64,000 nucleotides of DNA, taken from Diadema setosum (Eukaryota; Echinodermata; Echinoidea; Diadematoida; Diadematidae). The stretch spans positions 26,868,451 through 26,932,450 of the forward strand of contig CM067067.1 in NCBI GenBank assembly GCA_033980235.1, written 5' to 3'. Positions 34,601 through 46,629 of the stretch are shown here, in pieces (positions within the stretch are counted from its first letter, which is position 1; every line of letters starts with the position of its first letter). A program made the translations under genes and the position numbers. The notes under the pieces are model-generated. The model searched no databases, was not told the DNA's origin, and worked only from the letters and a program-made list of their open reading frames with translations.

Positions 34601-37600
34601 CCTGTATTTGTTAAGTAGTGTTCTACTTAACTTACTTACCTGTATAACTGGACTACTTAACATAACAATGTCGGAATTTCGGAGCTTGGGTATTTGTTCC
34701 ATGTTCATTGTGTCATTGCTGGCAACCAGGGACAGCCTGGTGGCAGTGTCGCTGCCCGGAAAGCAGTAGATGACAGGTTTGAGTCCCACTGGTTCCTTTT
34801 TTCCAACATGTTTGTTAATTTACAGATCAGCAGTGGCGATCTTAACAAATTTAATTTGTAGAGGGAGACAAAGTGAAGAAACTCGCACCTGAACCTTCAC
34901 CCCTCTGAATAATATCTTTCTTTCTTTCATTTGATTATTTATGTTAGGAACAAAAGGTTTGAAAGAACACTGACCTTGGCCAATGTCTCTCTCAGCTTCT
35001 TCTCCTCCTTGTCCCACTCCTCCTTGGCCTGATGGACAGCTGTAGTCACTCTCTCACTCAGGTCCTCTTCCTGGTTAGCCTGTCTGGACTGCCACTCAGC
35101 ATGCTGCACTGCATGGTCTGCCTTCATCTGATCTATGGTAGCTGCAGTCTCCTAGACACACACAAATCGTTACAAAAGTAAACAATAACTTGGGAAATAT
35201 CGTGTTTTGTTAGCTGCACCGTGTGTTCATTGCTCCTGCCTCAAACCAAAACAAGGATACTTCCTTGTTTTGTTTTGAGGCAGGAGCAATGAACACACAT
35301 ATTCACTTCATTTTCTGTATGCATAAAGATTTTTGCGTTTAAGTGCCTTGGCTGTCTACATGTATGTGCACGGAATGTTAGGAAGTACTTTAAAACAAGG
35401 AATGTTCACATGCATTTTATTTTTCGCAAATTTTGCGAGAGCCAAGATTCGCAAAATTAAAGTGCACACAAAAGTTCTTGTCTACACTACTCATATTGAA
35501 ATGCCAGTGGCAATTCGCGAAAATCTCATGCCACAAAAGAGGTCATCGGCTCCAATTCGCAAAAATTTCATGGCGCGAATAAATTGTGTTTTACAGTATT
35601 CACTTCATTTTCTGTATGCATAAAGATTTTTGCGTCTACATGTATGTGCACGGACAAGAGAGCATACATAGTGTACTGCTAAGAAGTATAGAAGTGACTG
35701 AATACAAATTTTGCTTTTATCACTAACATCTCTTCTTCCTATGTTACACTGGCAACACTAGTTTAACAGAAAAATATCTGGAAACTTTCCTTTGTTGATG
35801 TGGTAAGGGGAAAACTCCCAAGATTGTTACTGTAAGTGTGAGTGAATTGTTGGTAGAGAATAAACCTGTTTGCCATGACTGCTCAACCAGGGCCTTTTAG
35901 ATCTTCCGTACAGAGTAACATGCTCTCCTTACTAACAGTAAGAAATATTGTATTCCTATATTCTGAAAAAGCCTGTTCAAAAAATTGGAGGCAACCTACA
36001 AAGGACATGTTTATAATGTAGATACATGTAGCACAAAAAGGCAAAGAAAATGTCTGACTGTAGTCATCAAATGGGGCTTGGGCTCCTCTTGGCACAAACA
36101 CAAAGACACATACAGAGGATTCACTTTCATTGTACTGCATGGACACAAAGATTAAAAGAGGAGACTAACAGCTTTTGTAAACTGAGCCCTACTCATAATT
36201 TGTGTCTGTATTTTTTTTTTCTTGCCTAGTATTCATGGCCATAATGCTTGGTTCTGTCACACATTACAAGGTCTGTCAGAAGGCCATTCCAATAGGGTGG
36301 TACCCATTCATGATGCTATCCTTACGTGTTTTCTTTCAAAGGATTTCAAAGGTTTGTTTACGTCACATCAATCAGCCATTCAAGTAGAATAGTCTTTTCA
36401 GTTCATTCTTCCATACAGCTCACCCTTTCTAAGGACATCCTTTTCTGCTTTTCCTGCTTTATCCACTGTTCCTTAGCTGCCTCCACTGCAACAGCCACCT
36501 GCTTCACAACATCTGCCTCTAACTCGGCATATTTCTTCTGTACTGCCTTCAAGTCTGCCGTCAACACAAACATCTCATTTTCCTTCTCCTGATGACAAAT
36601 TTCAAAATTTCACAAAAGTGCACAAGTGAAAGTTTGCAAAGCAAGCACTCTACTTCTGTACATATGAAGGATGAAATCACCAAATGCAATGTGAACATCA
36701 TGATTTCTTTTCCCACGGGAATTCTTTCCTTCAGAGAGATTAACTGAATAAAACTTTGATTCTGGTAGAATCTAAAATGACCTCATAATTGAAGCAATGC
36801 ACTGAAAAGAAGAAAAGGCAAAGAAATCTTCAAAAATACCCCTGGCTAAAAGATGTGACATGGGTGAAGTTTCCAACAAATTCTACTGCATGTGCAGCAC
36901 TTTTTCCCAATCAGGGTTCAATAACACTGTACTAGTATGTTTCAGCTGCTTTCACAGCCAGTGATACTGTCAAGTTGGTATATTCCATGGAAAGGAATTC
37001 CTGTCTCAGTAAGAAATGCTGTCAGCTGTGGGACTGCCATTAGAGTTCTGAGATGAGTATTCCATCTCACAAGTTATGAATGGAGTCGTAGAAATTAATA
37101 AGATAATATGACAATGGCAGACAACGCAAATGCTTAAGTCAACACAGCTTGTGTAGCATAGATATGTTTTGTACACTGCAATGGAGAGATGTGCATGATA
37201 GTGCATATTGGCAGTGCCCTAAATTGCATGATTTTATATTTGAACATCCAAGTGGTTTGGAACTGGATAAGCCTGCCACATTCAGGTAAACTTCCATAGA
37301 CATAAATGTGTCCTAGTAGAGAGGAGTCCTTCACTCACTTCCTTCTTTGCTCTGTCTCCCATTGCTGCAGCTCTCTCTTCCTCTATTGCCTTCTTTATCT
37401 GAGTCGCAATGTGCTTCTCAAGCTCCTCATATTTAGTCCTCCATGAGGAGAGCTCACTCTTCTGCTCACATTCTTGTTCTCTTGCAGCTTCCTCCTGACA
37501 GAAATGAGAAGGGAAACCACCCATTTAATATCAGCTTGCTTTAAAGCAGATAAGACCAAAATGGAAAATGTATAGACATTTTAAACCAAGGAAAGAAATG

Positions 37601-40600
37601 ACATAATCCCCCCTAAAAATCTATCATAAGATCGTGAGATTTTAGCCCTCAATACCAAGTGCATGTATCAAAGCATCGTGTCTTGTCAATAGAAATTGAC
37701 TACAATGTAACACTCTGAGACTAAAGCACATTTATTTGGTAAAGTTGCTTAAAGGTACTAGCCCACATTTGCAAACCCACGAAAATCAAAACTGCATAAA
37801 ACAGGTCCAATATGACTTCAAGTACAAGTTATAACAGTAACATACCTCACCTGTCGCTCTTTGTCTATACCATTCGATAAAAGAGAGAAAATCACCGTTT
37901 TAAAATCAATTTTCAAACCGGGTCAACCCGACCCAAAATCGCATTACGAGCGCGGGCTATAGCTACGTACATTGTACATGTAACACGTACGTTCACCGGA
38001 GCTAGCGAGCGTTATACGCATGCATACGGATTACGGTGCATTTTCATTTATTTTTATGAAAGTAATGGACTAATTGGAACGAAATTTTGCACAGGTGTTA
38101 CTGCAATCATACCCAAACTCCATGCTAACTTTGAGACTAATTGCTGCAGGTTTACAAAATGTGGGCTAATACCTTTAATAGAACATTAGACAAATAAAAT
38201 TATAGATGTATATTTGAAACAATTCACAAAATATAATCTACGTGATATCCGTAAGCCAGTACAAAAATAACAGGACTTTATACCTGCTTAGCTCTTAATT
38301 GAAGAAATTCTTCCTCCTTTTCCTTTTTGGCCCGCTCCTGCAAGATTACCACTTCTGCTCGATGGTTGGCCTCAAGAGATACTTTCAGCTCATCCAGAGC
38401 TTTTTGTTTCTCTTCCTGCAGCTCTGCCCTGACCTGTTGAGAGAGATTATGAGATTACTAGCAGGCAATCACTCTAGCACAACAGTAATAATCTATACTA
38501 TTAAATTATCAATTACACCATGAGATGCAGGGTGGCCACGTGGCTTAGTCAGTAGCATATCTGCCTTGCTATCGAATGGCTTGAGTTCGGGCACTCTAGC
38601 AGAGACAAAACAGTCTGTTCCTTAGATAGGACGTAAAATGGAGGACCTGTGTGTTACAGAGTCACAACCCATGCATATAAAAAAATCCCACTCCATTTTA
38701 ATGTTCATTCATCGCTTAGAGCAGGGTGCATATTAAAGGTCCTGTTTTCCTTTGGGAACAGTGATTTAACAAATTTTCAAAATATGACATTTAATGCATA
38801 TGTGTAAAACATCCTATCATATACAATTTTCGCAATAAAGCTTAAAATATAAGAATATATCTGCACTTTTCTCAATAAACCGTAACTGTAGACGGTTTGG
38901 TCTGGAAACATTCTTATTATAACTATTGTTCACATTTTGTATATTTAACAATACTCAACATCGATTTCACCTATTCAAATTTTTACAGCTTGGTTGTTTC
39001 TATCCCTAACTCACATTTTAGAACTGTTTTAAAGCACTAACGCTGGATTTTTGTTTCATTTGCAAATGGTAAATTATGCCTTTAAACCTGGTTAAGTGGT
39101 TTGCCCCATGAATATGAAATTGTATTCCATGGAAGACAAGCTAGTGTAGCTGAATATGGGCTATCCAGCCATTTTGTACAGATGGAAAATGAAAACATGT
39201 GAAACAAACATATAGTGCATACAGTACTAGTCTTGATTGTAACACATAATCTTGAAGTTGCAAACGTGATGACATTGGTCTTCAGAAGGAAGTTCTCATT
39301 GTAATCCTATAAAAGTGTTTCCAAATAAATACGGATTAATTATAATCAGTATTGATGGTGCCTAATTGGCCCCTTCATTTCAACTGCAACCAAAGTGGAC
39401 ATTGACCAGTTTACTCCCAGTATTTGTGATTACATGGACTATCAAATACAAATTATTTGTCTTTATGAACAATTTCTTAATGTGGTGGAGCCTATCACTG
39501 ATACTTTTTGCAACAGACAACACAGTGTCCATTAAAGGGGGGGGGGGGAACCTGCTTGACTAGATAACAGTCCAGTGGAGCAGTCTCAAAGAAGCAAAGC
39601 TTGCTTCAATGATCTTTATGGCCTTGTTCAATGATGCCTGTGAAGATATTGAGTCGCAAATTTTTCTTGCCATTTGATGTTCATTTCACAGTCACAGTCT
39701 TTTTATTAGTGGACACACACTACCTCTGAACTCTTCATTCACGTGAACCTATTCTTCCTAACACTGAATCCGCACCAACTTCTGCAAAGAACATTGCCAC
39801 TCAATAGAAGCAATCCAGTGATCACTTGTGATAATATCAAGACTCATCAATAACCACATACGTACACGTATGGTATAAGAGCACATCCAAAATACAGTTT
39901 TGTATGACCACACTATAAGAGTCAGAGCATAATATTGTTTATCTTTAAATGCAAAGTGCCATTCATTATGCATTATATACAAGTACTTCATTTAAATAGT
40001 ACTATTAAAACTAAACATTGCACACAGTACATACGCATGCATGTGTAAACGCACTGTAAATGTATGGCTTCCACTAGCATGAGAGGTAACCCTGTCCAGT
40101 GTAATGTAATGGCAAAAAAGTATATCTTTCAAGATAGACTTTCCAATTTGGAAAATCATTTCTAAGTAGGTTTTATCTTTCTTTTTAGTCAATTTAGGTA
40201 TTATCTGATCTTATAAAAAGCTCAAGTCATGCTGGTTAGGCTCAAATTGAAAACCTGTATAGGTTCTTGAAAATTCTTGATTCAAACTCCTTTTTATCAT
40301 TGCTGTGTTTGTTTTCATTTCTACATCAAATCACACACACACTCAAACAAAACTAGAACTATCACTCATTGTGATTGATATACCCCCACCCACGACTGAG
40401 GGAATTAGCTCAACCAGGATTAATTTTTTTACTTTTTAATGGAAAAAAAATGTTACCATGGCAATGCACTGTTCAACAGTGAATAAATGTATTGCTCACT
40501 GTTAGTCAAATGTCCAACATCTCAAGTCAAGTGCTCAAAAACTGAGTGAGCAAGATAAATAAACTGACGATTTCTATGGCTTTCAATAAAAATTGTGTTA

Positions 40601-40776
40601 CCATGGCAACACAATGTTGGACATTAAGAAAAAATGAAGTTTGCACAACTATATATATATATATGTATCAACACTTGAGAAAGAGCGGCGAGACGCCCGA
40701 AAATTTGTGTGAAGAAATAAACCGTTGGTGAATACAGCATGAACTTTGTTGCAGCTTTGTTACTTATCTTTTTATC

Positions 40777-40845
<69 letters not shown>

Positions 40846-41033
40846 TGATGATGCTGATATTCCTACCGTACGCCTCTGTCATCTTAAATGAAATTATAGA
40901 CAGCCACAAGACATCCAGGCAACTCAAACATCTGTTTAGCAGATATTAAAGCTGAGGAAGACCACAGTCGAAAGCTTCACAACTCTGCCGGTTTCATGCG
41001 ACATCTTCTGTTATCTACATTGTCTCAACTATA

Positions 41034-41070
<37 letters not shown>

Positions 41071-44000
41071 TAGCCATCACATGTGCCAAATTTCAAGCCA
41101 AATGCTAAAAGGCTGAGGGGCTTAGTTGAATTCACAATATAAGTGTATCATTTTCATTCAAAATATACTGTTACCATGGCAACACATTTTCAACACTGAC
41201 AAAAGACTTTTTGCACATCTAGGTAATGTAGAGGGGTATAATAAGTGAAGGGATTGCTCTCTATTGACTGATATTTTAAAAAAAGACCTTCCATATCCCT
41301 AGATGATTTTGATTCAATTTCCCCCAATTCATTTAAAACTTATCATTACAGTAGCTCAGCATGAGAGTTATATCCTTTCTTCAACATGCTCACCTCTGTT
41401 AGAACAAGTGATAAATGGGAGCTCTTTGCACCCTTTATTTACCTGCATGATAGCTTCTGTACACATTTCTTCCATTTTCTTGTTGGCATCTTCCTCAAGT
41501 GATTTCTTTTCTTCACAGATCTCTAGATATAGCTCTTTAGTCTTGTGCAGTTCTTTTTCGAGTTGACTCTTCTCATTTCTGGAAAAATAAGATGAATGGG
41601 TGTATGTGTATACATAAAAGCTGCTTAAATTTTCTTAAAAGAGGATGTTCGATGCAATAGCCATCATGGTATCTTCAATGTACACTCCAATACTTTACTC
41701 TCCATGTGTGACTGTGCATCACAAAACCAACAAAGTCACATGCCCTGATTTTATGAGGACTAAAAATAGGTAAAACAGGTATGCCTAGTCAATCTTGAAT
41801 TTTTCATATTTTCCGAAAGAGCAATTCTTCTACATTATTCTTAAGTTTCAGATCACAAAACAAATGGGAAATTGCATTTTTAGGAGTTTTTCTAGAATAC
41901 TTTTTTGTGGAATACTGTAAAACCAGGAATGTTCGCGTGCATTTTAATTTCATGAATTTTGCAAGATTTGAGATTTGTGAAATGAAAATGCATGCGAAAG
42001 TTCTTGTTTACACTATATGTGCATTGAATGTTAGAGGCAACTCGCGAAAATTTCATGCAGAGGAAAAAGGCTGTTGGCTCCAATTCGCGAAAATTTCATG
42101 CCATGAAAATATTGTGTTTTACAGTGGTTTGATTAGGTATGTCTTAGAGGCCCCTTTTCATTTCATGAAAACCCTTTACACACTCTTTACTTTCAACTTT
42201 TGAATGGATGATGCCATTGCCTTGAAAGTTGGTATTAGTCATGGACAGAATGTGTGAATAGAGAGTGCTCAATTTTAGCTTAATCTGATAATCTCTTCAT
42301 TGTTGTTGCGATTTTCCATCCTGTTTTGGTCCTGTTCATTGCACGCAGCACAGCTTGGTAAGATTAAAGTGAAAACTAAGTTCTGGTAAGGGCTTGAGAA
42401 CCTGTCTGGCACCATTTCATATTTGCTTGCAATATATCGAAAGAGTCTACAAATAAACTTACCTGGCTGACGCGGTTTGCCGGAATGATGAGTCGTTTTG
42501 GAGTATTTTGAGAAAAATAATAAAAGTCGGTAGACCGACTTTTATTCCAGAAGGCTCCAGACTAACTCGGTCTCAGGGAAAACTCGACCCTATTTCAGAC
42601 AATTTACACACAGTTCGTGATCGCCATGTTCATCAGTACTCTATAATACTACGGGTACCAAACGAGGCCTTACTGAGCAGACAGGAAAGTGCGCGCTAAT
42701 CCTGTACAAAACAAATGGACAGCGCGCGGTCCTTAAGCCTACTAGTATACGCACATCACCTCAGTTGCTGAGACGCGCGGTCTTTGAAGTTTTTGTTGTT
42801 GTTTATCAATTGTCTTTGATTGTTTTTAGAGGTGCTTGAGAGGCGCACACTAATTTTGCATGCGCGCCAAAGAGGTTTTTGATGCGCGTGTTGTAACAAC
42901 TCGGACCATTACTGCGAGTAGCCAGAACGCTACAATGTAGTTTATACAGGCCGCTCCCGTATGCATAGTACTGTACAATCCAGAGGGAAAACCAGTACAA
43001 CTCATCCCGCCGTCAAGCAAAGCGAGGCCGAGTTATCCCCGAGTCCGAGTCTAGCCTGACCCCGTTCGGGTAAGTTCCGAGACTGAATGTTTTTGGTTAA
43101 TATTTCCCATTTTCGTCCTTACCCATCGAATATCTTGTTATTATAGCGTTATTCCGCACATTTCCTAGGCATACGTTCACATTTTGGAGCAAAATTTGAC
43201 AACTTTTGCAGGCATACCAGAACTTTGTTTGGGCTTTAAGTGCTTGAATAGACCCTATACTTCACAGCCTCTATTCTCTATTCACACTTTGTGTTCTTTC
43301 TTCCCCGCATTTAGACAAGAGTCCATTTGAGTTGAGTTATACATCATTTTAAAGCTTAACCCCGGGCTGATCTTGTGAGTACACTCGGGACTAGTCTTCA
43401 ACGGATTAAAGTCTGCTCTTTAAGAATCTGCTCTTTCAGAATCTGCCCTTAACTAAAAAAAAGTATGTCTGGCGACCCTTTGTTGGTTTTGTGATACAGG
43501 GTCACATATATATGGTACATAATATAGACCCAGGCACCACAAAACCAACAAAAAGTCACCAGGCATACATTTTTAGTTTAGGACAGATTCTAAAAAGAGC
43601 AGCCTCTAAGCTTTGAAATGATGTTTAACTCAATTCAAATGGACTCTCCTAACCTATTTAAATATTGGAAAGAAAACACTTTCTCTGGAAAAGTGTGAAT
43701 TGAGAAAAGAGGCTCTGAAGTATAGGGTCTATTCAAGCACTTAATCTTTTCAGATGTCACATTTCTGTTGTTTCAGAATGGCTTATATTGGACATCAGAA
43801 GTGTGATATGCACTTCCAAAGAAGCCAGTTTATGCACTTATTTCTATCTAATACATATCATTTTCGTATAAAGTGCCCTGCAATTACATGTACTTTGCAG
43901 TAAATATCAAGAAATCCCAATGAAAATGTTAAAGAGTGCTCCAAAAATCAAATATGTCATGAGCATATGGTGTCTAATTACTCCTGGTGTCCAATCTATT

Positions 44001-44485
44001 CGACGGTATACCAGGAATTGTGTCCATTAGGTAACTATGGAATGCTTACCCCACAAGGTGAAGAAGAATGGGTTTAGGCTAAACTCCATAGTTACCGCAG
44101 GCACACTATTTCTTCTTATGCATGAAAAGAAACATGCATCATTTGTTTTATAGAACAGTGACAAATTTTGCCCAAGATCCATTGTTTTGATCTAATTTCA
44201 GACAATTTTGAAGTCTTTCTTTTTTGCTTGCCATAGATGAAATCTGTACCATTTTGAAGAGTTTGAGTAATTCAATGTGAAAACACACTTTGAGCAATCA
44301 CATTGTTGCCTTATTAGATTTAAGTCATGGTACCTGTGGTCAAAACATCACTTGTATTGCACTGGCATCAGGAAATTTCAATTCATTCAACATCTTTCTT
44401 GAGCAGTATTGAACAGTCTATTGAAGGTTGTGGGAGCTGTTTTCACACATCAATAACATTTAAATATAACACATCTAAAAAAAAA

Positions 44486-44516
<31 letters not shown>

Positions 44517-46587
44517 AATAAATAGATAACAAAAAGCTATTCAAATGGTTACAATACTTGACTTCCTGTAGCTGGTAACGATGGGCCTCTTCCATGTTGT
44601 CCTTCTCGGCCTTAAGTTCACTGACCAGCTGCTTCCGCAGATTTTGAGACATGTCTTCATGTAACTGTAGGCATGTTCTTTGACACCTAACCACGAACAG
44701 CAATAGAATGGGACCACTCTTCAATAGTTATGCAAGACTTATTTACAACAAAACTTACTTCGGTATGTTCTAGACAAACACATTCTAAAATGCAATATCA
44801 AACCATTTCCTATGGTATCAACAACAATGTATGAATGACTTACTGCCCTCTATCTTGCAAACAGAATTGGTAATATTTGCATTGTTGATAGAAACACTAA
44901 AAAGGTAAGCCATCTCCATTCACAACAAGCAATCACAATCACTGAATTGACTTCACATTGAAGGAAAGTTCAGGATTAGTATTCAGAATGACCATCAGCA
45001 TGTTGTCTTCTTGGGTATTGAAAGTTTTGTCCTTGCACTGTTGAGGAGGAGTCCCAAGCATACTTGGGCAAGTGTCTATGGACAATGCATGTTGTAACAA
45101 AATCAGCCTGTCTTCAACAGGTTAACCTTACTGTGCTTTGCAGATGTTCGAAACTAACTGTCAGTGACTATGATATCTTTGAGGGCATCTGTGGTGGTAA
45201 AACATTGGGTGGTAGAAGGCTTTTCTGGTGCACCACATATTCTTTTTTGGGTATGTATGTGGCCCTGAAAATGTGGCCACCAGGCTGATGGAACACCAGG
45301 CCCATGGCTGACAGCACACATGGGACAAGTCTGCAATCATCCACCATGCTCACACCTCTGCACACGAGATTCTTTGGGATGAAAGCAAGCTCATTACTCA
45401 AGTCCCCAACTGGCACCAATGACAAGTCAGAGAAGGTTTGGAGATGGAGACCTGGACAGTTGTCTCCATCTTCAATAGCAATATCTGGCTAACCCTACTC
45501 ACCAGAGAGGCTAATTAACACCTATTAGCCCCCACACAATAGTGGTTTAATTGCTAGTTAAAGTTAGACACCCTCTACAATATGTGCAGCCAACCATGAC
45601 AACCCCCCCCCCCCCCCCCCCCATCCCCACAAGATCTGACTGTGAGCCAATCAGAGACTTTCCCTCCAGGAACCCAAAGCCCCTTTGATCCTTCCTGAGG
45701 GTAAATGAACTGTATTATCCTTTAATTACTCTTTTTTTTTTATACCATTACTTTATATTTTTTTCATCAGTTATGTTATGTTTCTGTTAGTTACATTCCC
45801 ATCTAATCTAAATTATTATTCTCCTCAGTGTGCACTTCCTTTCATTTTGTAATGTTCCTACTTTATATTAGCTACATGACGGATTTAACATTGTCTACCC
45901 GTAAATTTTGTTTTGCTATGTTCCGCGTTGAGCTGGATTGTTCACAAGATGCGATCCCAGAAAATGGAAGATCAGGTGGGAGGAACGTTTCACTGACGCC
46001 AGACCTGTGACCCCTCATGAAAAGTAAAACGGAACAAGACAAAAAGAAACAGAAACCTGCACATAGATGGCGTTAATATTCGGCACATGAATCATATGCC
46101 AGAGAAATTAACAATTACAACAACAACAATTACTCATTCTATTGTAAACAGCAAGAATATGCTTGCCGAATCATCTGATGTGAGTAGGCCCTTTTCAGGG
46201 CCTCATACATACCCAAGAAAGAATATGTAGTGCACCGTTAGGCCTTCTAGCACCAAACTGTCAGTGACTAGATTATTCAATCCCCTAATCCCTATTGGGT
46301 CACCATGGTCATCCTGTTGAAGTGACTCGAGCATTGTTACAATTTGTAACCCTCTATTGGACAGTCTGACACATCAAATACAGTGATGGTGAAGTCTAAT
46401 AGCCATTGCTAGGTAAAGATCATGTGGGGGTGCAAATATCCAATGCAAAAAGGGCTTGTGATACAAGCTTCACAGATGTATATGTATTGACTACACTACA
46501 ATGTAGGAGAATGCAAACACACAGACAAAGACAGACAGACAGACAGACAGACAAAAACACACACAGACACACTCACACACACACACA

Positions 46588-46629
<42 letters not shown>

